Source: Streptomyces justiciae
GTDB taxonomy: Bacteria > Actinomycetota > Actinomycetes > Streptomycetales > Streptomycetaceae
Reading direction: 5' to 3'
NCBI RefSeq assembly: GCF_015163075.1
Contig: NZ_JADDXU010000006.1
Coordinates: 186,001-250,000, forward strand
Length of the DNA: 64,000 nt
Each line of letters opens with the position of its first letter. Position 1 is the stretch's first letter. The notes under the pieces are model-generated. The model made no database searches, was not told the origin of the DNA, and worked only from the letters and a program-made list of their open reading frames with translations. Below, piece after piece: positions 34,831 through 42,983 of the stretch. Position numbers and translations under genes: made by a program.

Positions 34831-37552
34831 GGCGCGCGTTCGTGTGCCGCGTCGGCTCAGCGGTCGCCGGGTCCTCCGGCCACGGGTGCTTCGGGTACCG
34901 GCCGCGCAGCTCCGCCCGTACGCCCTTGTAGCCGTCCTTCCAGAAGGAGGCGAGGTCGGCGGTGACGGCCGCGGGCCGCCCGGCGGGGGAGAGGAGGTGG
35001 ACGAGCAGGGGCACCCCGGCGACCCGCGGGGACTCCTGCAGCCCGAACATCTCCTGCAACTTGACGGCCAGAACGGGCTGTTCGGGCTCGGAGTAGTCGA
35101 TCCGGATCCTGGACCCGCTCGGCACCGCGATCCGCTCGGGCGCGAGCTCGTCGAGCCGCCCCGCCTCACCCGAGGCCCACGGAAGCAGCCGGTTCAATCC
35201 CTCTCCGGCATCGATCCGCGCCAGATCCCCCCGCCGCCGCGCCCGCCCGAGCTCCGGCTCCAACCACTCGTCCACGCGCGCGTGGAGCGCGTCGTCGGAC
35301 ACGTCGGGCCAAGGTTCGCCGAGATGCATCCGCAGAAAGGCGAGCCGCTGCCGCAGTACGCCGGCCTCGGGCGACCAGCGCAACAACCCGAGCCCCTCCT
35401 GCCGCAGCCCTTCGAGCAGCGCCTCGCGTACGAGGGTGGCGTCGGCGTCCTTCAGCGGCCGCGACGTCAGCTCGATCGCCCCGAGCCGCTCGACGCGCCG
35501 CGCGACGACGTCCCCGTCGGCCCAGTGGACCTCCTGCGCCTCGGAGTACATCGAGGCCGCGGCCGACCGCGCCGTCTCCTCGTCGACGACCGCCGCGAGC
35601 TGCACACGCGCGTGCCCCTTCCCGACGGGCCGATCGGCGACGGCCACAGCGATCCAGGGCGCCCCACGCAGCCCGGAACCGTCCGGCAACTCGGCCCGAG
35701 TACCGGACGCCATGAGATAGGAACCACCGTCCGCTTTGGCAACCCGCTCAGGAAAAGCAAGAGCAGCAACAACCCCGACGAGCCGCTCATCACCACCGAC
35801 ATGACTCCGCCCGCCACGCACCACCCCCAGCCCGGGGCCCTCTTGCGCCCGCCGGGTGCCGCTTCGCCCGGGCTGGACGTCGTCTTGCCCGCGCTGGGCG
35901 TTGCTCTGCCTCCGCTGGGCGTCGCCTTGCCCGCGCCGCGTGCCGCTCTGCCCCCGCCCAGCCTGGCCCTGCCCGGCGTCAGCCTCTTCAGCGCCGTTCG
36001 CCTCATCGGCCTCGGCGTTCACCCCTACCGGAAGAGGGTCACGGGTGGGCGGGTGGGAAAACCCCGTGGAGACGGCCCGCAGCCGCCGTACCTCCGTGCG
36101 CCACTGTCCCGCATAGGCGTCACCCCCACGCCGAGCAGCCCGAAGCGCCGCCGCGAGATCGTCGCCGTACTCCCGCGGAACGTCCTCCGACAACAGCGCC
36201 ACCACCTCGGCCGCGTCCCCCGGCGCGTCCAGCAGCGCCCGCCCCAGCCGGGGATGCACCCCCATCCGAGCCAACCGCACCCCCCGCTCCGTGGCCCGCC
36301 CGACGGAGTCCACCGCCTCCACCGCCACGAGCGCGGCCCGCGCCGCCGCCATCGCCCCACCCGGCGGCGGATCGAGCAACGCCAGCCCGGACGCGTCCGG
36401 ATCGCCCCAGCAGGACGCCTGGAGCGCGAACGCCGTCAGGTCGGCCACCTTGATCTCCGGCGACGGAAACAGAGGCAGACGCGCGTCCTCGGCCTCCGCC
36501 CAGCACCGGTACACCGCCCCCGGCGCCTCACGCCCGGCCCGCCCCGCCCGCTGCCGCCCGGCAGCCCGCGAAGCCCGCACCGTCGTCAACGCGCTCAACC
36601 CGCGCGCGTGATCCACCCGAGGCTCCCGAGCCAGCCCGGAGTCCACGACCACCCGCACCCCGGGCACCGTCAGCGAGGACTCCGCGACGGACGTCGCCAG
36701 AACCACCCGCCGCCGCTCCGCGGGAGCCAGCACCGCGTCCTGCACGGCCGCCGGAGCCCGCCCGTGCACCTGGAGCACCTCGACGTCACCCAGGCCGCCG
36801 AGCTGCCCGGCCACCCGCGCGATCTCCCCGACGCCCGGCAGGAAGCACAGCACGTCCCCCGCCCGCTCGGCCAACGCCCGCCGCACCACCGACGCCACAT
36901 GCGCCAGCAGCGCCGGATCGACCCGCATCCCGTGCGGCGGCCGTACCGGCCGTACCGGCGGCGCCCACACCACCTCCACCGGATACGAGACCCCCGCCGC
37001 CTCGACGACCGGCGCCCCGCCCAGCAGCCGCGCCCACCCCTCGGCGTCCGTCGTCGCCGACGCGGCCACCAGCCGCAGCTCTGGCCGCAGGGTCTGCCGT
37101 ACGTCCCACAGGAAGGCGGCGGACGTGTCCGCGTCCAGATGCCGCTCATGGCACTCGTCCAGCACCACCACGTCGACGCCCGTGAGCTCCTGGTCCCGCT
37201 GCAACCTCTGGAGCAGCACACCGGTCGTGACGACCTCCACGCGCGTGTGCCGGCCGACGACCCGCTCGCCGCGCACGGTGTATCCGACGCTCTCCCCGGC
37301 CTTCTCGCCGAGCAGCCATGCCATCCGCCGGGCGGCGGCGCGGGCGGCGATGCGGCGCGGTTCGGCCACGAGCACACGGCGCGCGGGGGCGTCGGCGTCC
37401 AGGAGACCCGCCAGGGCCAGCGGCACCAGGGTCGTCTTGCCGGTGCCGGGCGGCGCGACGAGGACGGCGGTGCCGTGCCCCTCCAGGGCCTCGTTCAGAC
37501 CGGGAAGGGCACTGCGTACGGGAAGGGAGTCCAGGGCGTCGTAACGGATCAC
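34820..37552 (-). CDS. hrpB: ATP-dependent helicase HrpB, with repeat-derived insert
   Basis: A 910-residue DExH-box helicase. Motif I is APPGTGKTT, motif II DECHER, motif III SATT and motif VI QRAGRAGR, followed by the HrpB-specific C-terminal domain. HrpB proteins are usually near 820 residues; the excess is a low-complexity Gly/Gln/Arg segment at about 495-575 built of seven-residue repeats. GTG at 37552 lies four bases after the methyltransferase stop, so the two form an operon. Its cellular substrate is unknown in Streptomyces. Confidence 0.93.
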   Translation of the reverse strand: MIRYDALDSLPVRSALPGLNEALEGHGTAVLVAPPGTGKTTLVPLALAGLLDADAPARRVLVAEPRRIAARAAARRMAWLLGEKAGESVGYTVRGERVVGRHTRVEVVTTGVLLQRLQRDQELTGVDVVVLDECHERHLDADTSAAFLWDVRQTLRPELRLVAASATTDAEGWARLLGGAPVVEAAGVSYPVEVVWAPPVRPVRPPHGMRVDPALLAHVASVVRRALAERAGDVLCFLPGVGEIARVAGQLGGLGDVEVLQVHGRAPAAVQDAVLAPAERRRVVLATSVAESSLTVPGVRVVVDSGLAREPRVDHARGLSALTTVRASRAAGRQRAGRAGREAPGAVYRCWAEAEDARLPLFPSPEIKVADLTAFALQASCWGDPDASGLALLDPPPGGAMAAARAALVAVEAVDSVGRATERGVRLARMGVHPRLGRALLDAPGDAAEVVALLSEDVPREYGDDLAAALRAARRGGDAYAGQWRTEVRRLRAVSTGFSHPPTRDPLPVGVNAEADEANGAEEADAGQGQAGRGQSGTRRGQGDAQRRQSNAQRGQDDVQPGRSGTRRAQEGPGLGVVRGGRSHVGGDERLVGVVAALAFPERVAKADGGSYLMASGTRAELPDGSGLRGAPWIAVAVADRPVGKGHARVQLAAVVDEETARSAAASMYSEAQEVHWADGDVVARRVERLGAIELTSRPLKDADATLVREALLEGLRQEGLGLLRWSPEAGVLRQRLAFLRMHLGEPWPDVSDDALHARVDEWLEPELGRARRRGDLARIDAGEGLNRLLPWASGEAGRLDELAPERIAVPSGSRIRIDYSEPEQPVLAVKLQEMFGLQESPRVAGVPLLVHLLSPAGRPAAVTADLASFWKDGYKGVRAELRGRYPKHPWPEDPATAEPTRHTNARLRR
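35854..35979. repeat. 21-bp imperfect tandem repeat x6 inside hrpB
   Basis: Units start at 35854, 35875, 35896, 35917, 35938 and 35959 (for example GGGCGTTGCTCTGCCTCCGC). The length is a multiple of three, and the encoded heptads (GQSGTRR, GQGDAQR, RQSNAQR, GQDDVQP, GRSGTRR) keep the helicase frame open. Confidence 0.88.
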
Positions 37553-37556
37553 GCAC

Positions 37557-38390
37557 TCAGTCTCGTACGCACACGAAGATCGCCGTCCCCGGGATCAGGT
37601 TCCCGCGCAGGGGCGACCAGCCGCCCCACTCCGAGGTGTTCCAGGCCGGCCACTCCGGCTCGACGAGGTCCACGAGACGGAAGCCCGACGCCGCGATGTC
37701 CCGCACCCGGTCGCCGATCGTCCTGTGGTGCTCGACGTACACCGCGCGGCCCTGCTCGTCCTGCTCGACGTACGGCGTGCGGTCGAAGTACGAGGCGGCC
37801 ACCGACAGCCCCTCCGGGCCCGGCTCGTCCGGGAACGCCCAGCGGATCGGGTGGGTCACCGAGAAGACGAAGCGGCCGCCCGGGCGCAGTACCCGGCGCA
37901 CCTCCGTCAGGACCCGCACCGGCTCGGCGACGAAGGGCAGCGCCCCGTACGCCGAGCAGGCCAGGTCGAAGGAGGCGTCCGCGAAGGGGAGGGCGCCGGC
38001 GTCGGCGCAGACCAGGGGGAAGGAGCCGCCGATGCGCAGCGCGTGCTGGAGCTGGCGGTGCGAGATGTCGAGCGCGACCGGGCGGGCGCCCTGCGCGGCC
38101 AGCCAGCGCGAGCACTGGGCCGCGCCGGCCCCGATCTCCAGGACACGCCTGTCCTTCAGGTCCTCCGGCGCACCGAGCAGCTCGGCCTCCACCTCGTCCA
38201 GGCCCTCGGGGCCCCATACGAAGCGGTCGTCGCCGAGGAACGTGCCGTGTTCCACCTGGTACTCGTCGGCGTTCCGGTCCCACCAGCCCCGGTTGGCCCG
38301 GGAGCTCTCGGCGGCTCCCGCGTCGCGCCGCGTGGCCTCCGGTTCGAAGTCGGACTCGGCCGCGGACTCGGAAGAAGTGGGCTCTTGGAT
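37557..38390 (-). CDS. Class I SAM-dependent methyltransferase, start codon uncertain
   Basis: The protein has a Rossmann methyltransferase core: RVLEIGAGAAQCSRWLA (SAM loop), VALDISHRQL, VCADAGALPFADASFD and LRPGGRFVFSV. Coding character and a conserved-looking segment RANRGWWDRNADEYQVEHGT extend at least 45 codons upstream of the first usual start (GTG at 38255), yet no ATG/GTG/TTG/CTG occurs in frame before a stop at 38440. An ATC at 38390 sits six bases after GGAG and is offered as the start (277 aa); the minimal form from 38255 has 232 aa. Target unknown. It is the first gene of the hrpB operon. Confidence 0.8.
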   Translation of the reverse strand: MQEPTSSESAAESDFEPEATRRDAGAAESSRANRGWWDRNADEYQVEHGTFLGDDRFVWGPEGLDEVEAELLGAPEDLKDRRVLEIGAGAAQCSRWLAAQGARPVALDISHRQLQHALRIGGSFPLVCADAGALPFADASFDLACSAYGALPFVAEPVRVLTEVRRVLRPGGRFVFSVTHPIRWAFPDEPGPEGLSVAASYFDRTPYVEQDEQGRAVYVEHHRTIGDRVRDIAASGFRLVDLVEPEWPAWNTSEWGGWSPLRGNLIPGTAIFVCVRD

Positions 38391-38531
38391 GATCGGCTCC
38401 CTCGTCGTACTCTTCCCTCCAACCCGTCCCCACGGGTGTCACGGAAGAGGTGTCTCAGGCCTGCGTGGCCTCCAGAGACAGTTCTTGTGCCGGGTATGCG
38501 GCGATCCGCCCCGGGTGTGCGCCTTCGCGCA

Positions 38532-38560
38532 TTGACCCTGCCCGGCTGCCCCCGTATGCT
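38532..38560 (+). promoter_or_regulatory. Promoter of rpsA (vegetative sigma type)
   Basis: TTGACC (38532-38537) and TATGCT (38555-38560) are exactly 17 bp apart, a near-consensus HrdB-type promoter. It predicts a leader of about 190 nt before rpsA. Confidence 0.8.
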
Positions 38561-38640
38561 ACAAGTTGCGCTGCGGGCCTGCGCACCTCAGACGTAGCAG
38601 GCTGCGCTCGCATCTGTTGTATGTCCCCTCGGTTCTCGAG

Positions 38641-38668
38641 GCGCCATCACCAGTCACTGGTGGGGCGC
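38641..38668 (+). promoter_or_regulatory. Stem-loop in the rpsA leader
   Basis: GCGCC and CACCAG pair with CTGGTG and GGCGC around a TCA loop, with one bulged A. It lies about 90 nt before the rpsA start, inside the predicted 5' leader. Ribosomal protein S1 represses its own mRNA through leader hairpins in E. coli; a similar role here is an inference. Confidence 0.5.
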
Positions 38669-38759
38669 TTCCTTGGCTGTCCGGCTTCATCAGAGCGATA
38701 CGGGCTCCCGGCGTAGCAGTACCTACGACTTTCTGTCCGTAACCGGAGCCCTTTCCCAC

Positions 38760-40256
38760 ATGACGAGCAGCACCGAGACCACCGCCACCACCCCGCAGGT
38801 TGCGGTCAACGACATCGGTAACGAGGAAGCTTTCCTCGCCGCGATCGACGAGACGATCAAGTACTTCAACGACGGCGACATCGTCGACGGCGTCATCGTG
38901 AAGGTCGACCGGGACGAGGTCCTGCTCGACATCGGTTACAAGACCGAAGGCGTTATCCCGAGCCGTGAGCTCTCCATCAAGCACGACGTCGACCCCAACG
39001 AGGTCGTCGCCGTGGGCGATGAGATCGAGGCCCTGGTTCTCCAGAAGGAGGACAAGGAAGGCCGCCTGATCCTCTCGAAGAAGCGCGCCCAGTACGAGCG
39101 TGCCTGGGGCACCATCGAGAAGATCAAGGAAGAGGACGGCATCGTCACCGGTACCGTCATCGAGGTCGTCAAGGGTGGTCTCATCCTCGACATCGGCCTC
39201 CGCGGCTTCCTCCCGGCCTCCCTGGTCGAGATGCGCCGTGTCCGCGACCTCCAGCCCTACGTGGGCAAGGAGCTCGAGGCGAAGATCATCGAACTGGACA
39301 AGAACCGCAACAACGTGGTCCTGTCCCGCCGTGCCTGGCTGGAGCAGACCCAGTCCGAGGTCCGCCAGACGTTCCTCACGACCCTCCAGAAGGGTCAGGT
39401 CCGTTCCGGTGTGGTCTCCTCGATCGTCAACTTCGGTGCCTTCGTGGACCTGGGTGGCGTCGACGGTCTGGTCCACGTCTCCGAGCTGTCCTGGAAGCAC
39501 ATCGACCACCCGTCCGAGGTTGTCGAGGTCGGCCAGGAAGTCACCGTCGAGGTCCTCGACGTCGACATGGACCGCGAGCGTGTCTCCCTGTCGCTGAAGG
39601 CGACGCAGGAGGACCCGTGGCAGCAGTTCGCCCGTACCCACCAGATCGGCCAGGTCGTCCCGGGTAAGGTCACGAAGCTGGTTCCGTTCGGTGCGTTCGT
39701 CCGCGTGGACGAGGGCATCGAGGGTCTGGTCCACATCTCCGAGCTGGCCGAGCGCCACGTGGAGATCCCGGAGCAGGTCGTCCAGGTCAACGACGAGATC
39801 TTCGTCAAGGTCATCGACATCGACCTCGAGCGTCGTCGCATCAGCCTCTCGCTGAAGCAGGCCAACGAGTCCTTCGGTGCCGACCCGGCCTCGGTCGAGT
39901 TCGACCCGACCCTGTACGGCATGGCCGCGTCCTACGACGACCAGGGCAACTACATCTACCCCGAGGGCTTCGACCCCGAGACCAACGACTGGCTCGAGGG
40001 CTACGAGAAGCAGCGCGAGGAGTGGGAGCGCCAGTACGCCGAGGCGCAGACCCGCTTCGAGCAGCACCAGCAGCAGGTCATCAAGAGCCGCGAGGCCGAC
40101 GCCGCTGCTGCCGCCGAGGGTGGCGACGCCGCGGGTGCGGCTCCGGCCGCGGGTGGCGGTTCGTACTCCTCCGAGGGTGCGGACACCTCCGGTGCGCTGG
40201 CTTCCGACGAGGCGCTCGCTGCGCTTCGTGAGAAGCTCGCGGGTGGCCAGAGCTGA
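38760..40256 (+). CDS. rpsA: 30S ribosomal protein S1
   Basis: A 498-residue protein with four consecutive S1 RNA-binding domains (about 35-110, 120-195, 205-280, 290-365), visible from repeats such as GDIVDGVIVKVDRDEVLLDIG and GQVRSGVVSSIVNFGAFVDLGG (each interrupted here). The long acidic/Gln- and Ala/Gly-rich C-terminal tail is typical of actinobacterial S1. ATG at 38760 follows GGAG. Codon usage changes to the highly expressed pattern (GGT, CGT), unlike neighbours. Confidence 0.97.
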   Translation: MTSSTETTATTPQVAVNDIGNEEAFLAAIDETIKYFNDGDIVDGVIVKVDRDEVLLDIGYKTEGVIPSRELSIKHDVDPNEVVAVGDEIEALVLQKEDKEGRLILSKKRAQYERAWGTIEKIKEEDGIVTGTVIEVVKGGLILDIGLRGFLPASLVEMRRVRDLQPYVGKELEAKIIELDKNRNNVVLSRRAWLEQTQSEVRQTFLTTLQKGQVRSGVVSSIVNFGAFVDLGGVDGLVHVSELSWKHIDHPSEVVEVGQEVTVEVLDVDMDRERVSLSLKATQEDPWQQFARTHQIGQVVPGKVTKLVPFGAFVRVDEGIEGLVHISELAERHVEIPEQVVQVNDEIFVKVIDIDLERRRISLSLKQANESFGADPASVEFDPTLYGMAASYDDQGNYIYPEGFDPETNDWLEGYEKQREEWERQYAEAQTRFEQHQQQVIKSREADAAAAAEGGDAAGAAPAAGGGSYSSEGADTSGALASDEALAALREKLAGGQS

Positions 40257-40284
40257 ACGCTGGCTCGCTGAGGCTTAGCCGGTA

Positions 40285-40322
40285 ACTGAGGGGCCGTACC
40301 TTTCGAGGTGCGGTCCCTCAGT
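40285..40322 (+). terminator. Terminator of rpsA
   Basis: A 16-bp stem with two G-T wobbles and a TTTCGA loop begins 29 bp after the rpsA stop. Confidence 0.85.
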
Positions 40323-40353
40323 GCTGCCCGGGCCAGCTCTTCGGGTGCAGGCC

Positions 40354-40391
40354 GGTGGGGGCTTGGCGCGCAGTTCCCCGCGCCCCTAAAA
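40354..40391. repeat. Dispersed Streptomyces intergenic repeat (CGCGCAGTTCCCCGCG type)
   Basis: The block around GGCGCGCAGTTCCCCGCGCC is a very common intergenic element in Streptomyces genomes as I recall them. It folds on itself (GGGGC...GCCCC, GCGCG/CGCGC). The 190-bp gap around it holds no gene. Confidence 0.6.
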
Positions 40392-40512
40392 GCCTTGGCC
40401 CTCCCCCCGGCCTATGAAAAGGCCGTAAGAGACGGCTGATCAGGTGTCCTCGTGGGAATGCCCCTGCTCCAGGGGGCGTTGAAGCGTATGAACACGAGGA
40501 GGAGCGGTCACT

Positions 40513-41451
40513 GTGCTTGATCCGCAGGGTTTGTACGCATGGGAGCCGAAGGGGCTGGCCGTCGTCGACATGGCGCTCGCCCAGGAGTCGGCCGGCCTTG
40601 TCATGCTCTACCACTTCGACGGATACATCGACGCGGGCGAGACCGGCGACCAGATCGTCGACCGGGTGCTCGACTCGCTGCCCCACCAGGTCGTGGCCCG
40701 TTTCGACCACGACCGGCTCGTGGACTACCGCGCCCGCCGTCCGCTGCTCACCTTCAAGCGCGACCGCTGGACCGACTACGAGGTCCCCTCGATCGAGGTG
40801 CGACTCGTCCAGGACGCCACCGGGGCGCCCTTCCTGCTGCTGTCAGGCCCCGAGCCGGACGTGGAGTGGGAGCGCTTCGCGGCGGCCGTCCAGCAGATCG
40901 TGGAGCGGCTCGGCGTCCGGCTTTCCGTGAACTTCCACGGCATCCCCATGGGCGTCCCGCACACCCGCCCCGTCGGCCTCACGCCGCACGGCAACCGCAA
41001 CGACCTCGTGCCCGGCCACCGCAGCCCCTTCGACGAGGCGCAGGTCCCCGGCAGCGCCGAGTCGCTCGTCGAGTACCGGCTCATGGAGGCCGGACACGAC
41101 GTCCTGGGCGTCGCCGCGCACGTTCCGCACTACATCGCGCGCTCTCCGTACCCGGACGCGGCCCTGACCGTGCTGGAGGCCATCACGGCGGCGACCGGTC
41201 TGGTGCTGCCGGGCATCGCGCACGCGCTGCGCACCGACGCGCACCGCACGCAGACCGAGATCGACCGCCAGATCCAGGAGGGCGACGAGGACCTCGTGGC
41301 GCTCGTCCAGGGCCTCGAGCACCAGTACGACGCGGCGGCGGGCGCCGAGACCCGCGGCAACATGCTCGCCGAGTCGACCGACATCCCGTCCGCCGACGAG
41401 ATCGGGCTCGAGTTCGAGCGCTTCCTGGCGGAGCGGGAGGGCGACAACTGA
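40513..41451 (+). CDS. PAC2 (proteasome assembly chaperone-like) family protein
   Basis: A 312-residue PAC2-domain protein: LVMLYHFDGYIDAGETGDQ near the N-terminus, SGPEPDVEWERFAAAV, the conserved NFHGIPMGVPHTRP, and HVPHYIARSPYPDAALTVLEAI in the second half (interrupted here). The domain is named after eukaryotic 20S proteasome assembly chaperones; in actinobacteria the role is unproven, though these organisms have proteasomes. GAGGAG eight bases before the GTG at 40513 sets the start. Confidence 0.88.
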   Translation: MLDPQGLYAWEPKGLAVVDMALAQESAGLVMLYHFDGYIDAGETGDQIVDRVLDSLPHQVVARFDHDRLVDYRARRPLLTFKRDRWTDYEVPSIEVRLVQDATGAPFLLLSGPEPDVEWERFAAAVQQIVERLGVRLSVNFHGIPMGVPHTRPVGLTPHGNRNDLVPGHRSPFDEAQVPGSAESLVEYRLMEAGHDVLGVAAHVPHYIARSPYPDAALTVLEAITAATGLVLPGIAHALRTDAHRTQTEIDRQIQEGDEDLVALVQGLEHQYDAAAGAETRGNMLAESTDIPSADEIGLEFERFLAEREGDN

Positions 41452-41483
41452 GCCCGGTGGGGTGCGTTGTCAGCGGCACCGCC

Positions 41484-41489
41484 TAAGCT
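41484..41489 (+). promoter_or_regulatory. -10-like TAAGCT just before coaE, possible leaderless start
   Basis: TAAGCT lies seven bases before the coaE ATG and no ribosome binding site is present, the usual picture of a leaderless transcript. No clear -35 was found. Confidence 0.4.
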
Positions 41490-41496
41490 GCGGCTC

Positions 41497-42147
41497 ATGC
41501 TGAAGGTGGGCCTGACCGGTGGGATCGGTGCCGGCAAGAGTGAGGTGTCGCGGCTGCTCGTCGAGCGGGGGGCCGTGCTGATCGACGCGGACCGCATCGC
41601 GCGCGAGGTCGTCGCGCCGGGTACGCCCGGACTGGCCGCGGTCGTGGAGGCCTTCGGGGCCGACGTGCTCGCCGCCGACGGCAGCCTGGACCGGCCCAAG
41701 CTGGGGTCGATCGTGTTCGCCGACCCCGAGAAGCTCGCCGTGCTGAACTCGATCGTCCACCCCCTGGTGGGCGCCCGCTCCCGCGCCCTCGAATCCGCCG
41801 CCGACGAGAACGCGGTCGTCGTCCATGACGTCCCGCTCCTCACCGAGAACGGCCTCGCCCCGCTCTACGACGTCGTGGTCGTCGTCGACGCCAGTCCCGA
41901 GACCCAGCTCGACCGCCTCGTCAGGCTGCGCGGCATGACCGAGGACGACGCACGTGCGCGGATGGCCGCCCAGGCGACGCGGGAGAAGCGCCGGGAGATC
42001 GCGGACATCGTCATCGACAACGACGTACCCCTGGAAGACCTGCGGCGACGCGTGACGGAGGTATGGGACGAGCTCGTACGAAGAGCCGGCGCGCCCCGTG
42101 ACGCGTCCCAGGCGTCTCGGAGTTCGTCCCAGGCGTCTCAGGAATAG
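41497..42147 (+). CDS. coaE: Dephospho-CoA kinase
   Basis: A 216-residue P-loop kinase for the last step of coenzyme A synthesis. The N-terminus is VGLTGGIGAGKSEVSRLL (Walker A), then LIDADRIAREVV, the lid region RLVRLRGMTEDDARARMAAQ and IVIDNDVPLEDL near the end. The C-terminal tail is a duplicated seven-residue unit (DASQASR/SSSQASQ) encoded by a 21-bp direct repeat (42105-42139). Confidence 0.95.
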   Translation: MLKVGLTGGIGAGKSEVSRLLVERGAVLIDADRIAREVVAPGTPGLAAVVEAFGADVLAADGSLDRPKLGSIVFADPEKLAVLNSIVHPLVGARSRALESAADENAVVVHDVPLLTENGLAPLYDVVVVVDASPETQLDRLVRLRGMTEDDARARMAAQATREKRREIADIVIDNDVPLEDLRRRVTEVWDELVRRAGAPRDASQASRSSSQASQE

Positions 42148-42170
42148 CAGCCCCTCGTCCGGGCGTTGAA

Positions 42171-42189
42171 CCCTTCCAGTGAGGGAAGG
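42171..42189 (+). promoter_or_regulatory. Stem-loop covering the ribosome binding site of the TPR gene
   Basis: CCCTTCC and GGGAAGG form a perfect 7-bp stem with a 5-nt loop. The 3' arm includes the GAAGGA that would serve the GTG at 42198, so pairing could limit translation. Confidence 0.5.
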
Positions 42190-42197
42190 ACTCTGCC

Positions 42198-42578
42198 GTG
42201 CCCGAGACCAGCGGTTCGACCGGACGTACTCCGGAGACGCATGTCATCGACTTCCGTGCCGCCGAGCAGTTGCTCGCCGCACGGGACCCGCAGGGCGCGG
42301 TGAAGCTGCTCGACCAGGTGATCGCCGCGCACCCCGAGAACACCGCCGCCCGCCTGCTGCGCGCGCGTGCCTTCTTCGCGGCCGCGCAACTGCGGCCCGC
42401 GGAGCTGGAGTTCACCATCGTCCTGGAGCGTGAGCCGGACAACGCGTTCGCGCATTTCGCGCTTGCCCGCACCTACGAGCGCCAGGCCCGCCCGGACCAG
42501 GCCAAACGCCACTTCCGGCTGGCCGCCGCACTGGACCCGAACCCGCAGTACCTGAAGGCGGCGCGGTTCGACTCGTGA
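42198..42578 (+). CDS. Tetratricopeptide-repeat protein
   Basis: A 126-residue soluble protein with about three TPR helix-turn-helix units (AEQLLAARDPQGAVKLLDQV, NTAARLLRARAFFAAAQLRP, NAFAHFALARTYERQARPDQ). TPR units mediate protein contacts; a partner is not evident. It lies 50 bp after coaE and could be co-transcribed. Confidence 0.87.
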   Translation: MPETSGSTGRTPETHVIDFRAAEQLLAARDPQGAVKLLDQVIAAHPENTAARLLRARAFFAAAQLRPAELEFTIVLEREPDNAFAHFALARTYERQARPDQAKRHFRLAAALDPNPQYLKAARFDS

Positions 42579-42582
42579 CGGC

Positions 42583-42918
42583 TCAGGGCGCGGGCCGGTC
42601 CGGAGGCCGGTCCTCCGGCCGTGCGTACGGCGGCCGCTGCCCCGGCGACCCGCGCGGTGGCCGGTGCTCCGCCGGCCGGTACGGTGGGACGTCCGGGCCC
42701 GGCTGGTAGTGCGGGCCCTGTCGGATGTGCCGGAGGATCAGGGTCAGATCGACGGTGATGACCAGCCAGAGCACCCCGCAGGCGGCGGCCCACCCGGGTC
42801 GGCCCGCGAGGGCGAACGCGGCCGTCCCGAAGATCGCCCAGACCAGCCCCCACACGCTCAGCCAGAACCGGGCCCGCAGCGCACTGCGCGCGGTCGTAGG
42901 CTCACTGCCCGTACGCAT
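42583..42918 (-). CDS. DUF6343 family small membrane protein
   Basis: A 111-residue protein starting MRTGSEPTTARSALRAR, then two hydrophobic helices (WGLVWAIFGTAAFALAG and WAAACGVLWLVITVDLTLIL) and a long Pro/Arg-rich tail. The N-terminal SEPTTARSALR is the recognisable block of DUF6343. ATG at 42918 is used; in-frame starts at 42930 and 42927 sit too close to GAGGAG. It converges on the TPR gene with 4 bp between stops. Confidence 0.75.
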   Translation of the reverse strand: MRTGSEPTTARSALRARFWLSVWGLVWAIFGTAAFALAGRPGWAAACGVLWLVITVDLTLILRHIRQGPHYQPGPDVPPYRPAEHRPPRGSPGQRPPYARPEDRPPDRPAP

Positions 42919-42983
42919 CGGGATCATCACTCCTCTCTGCCAACGTACTCCTCGTCCCCCTAGTACTCCTCGCCGGAGGGCGC

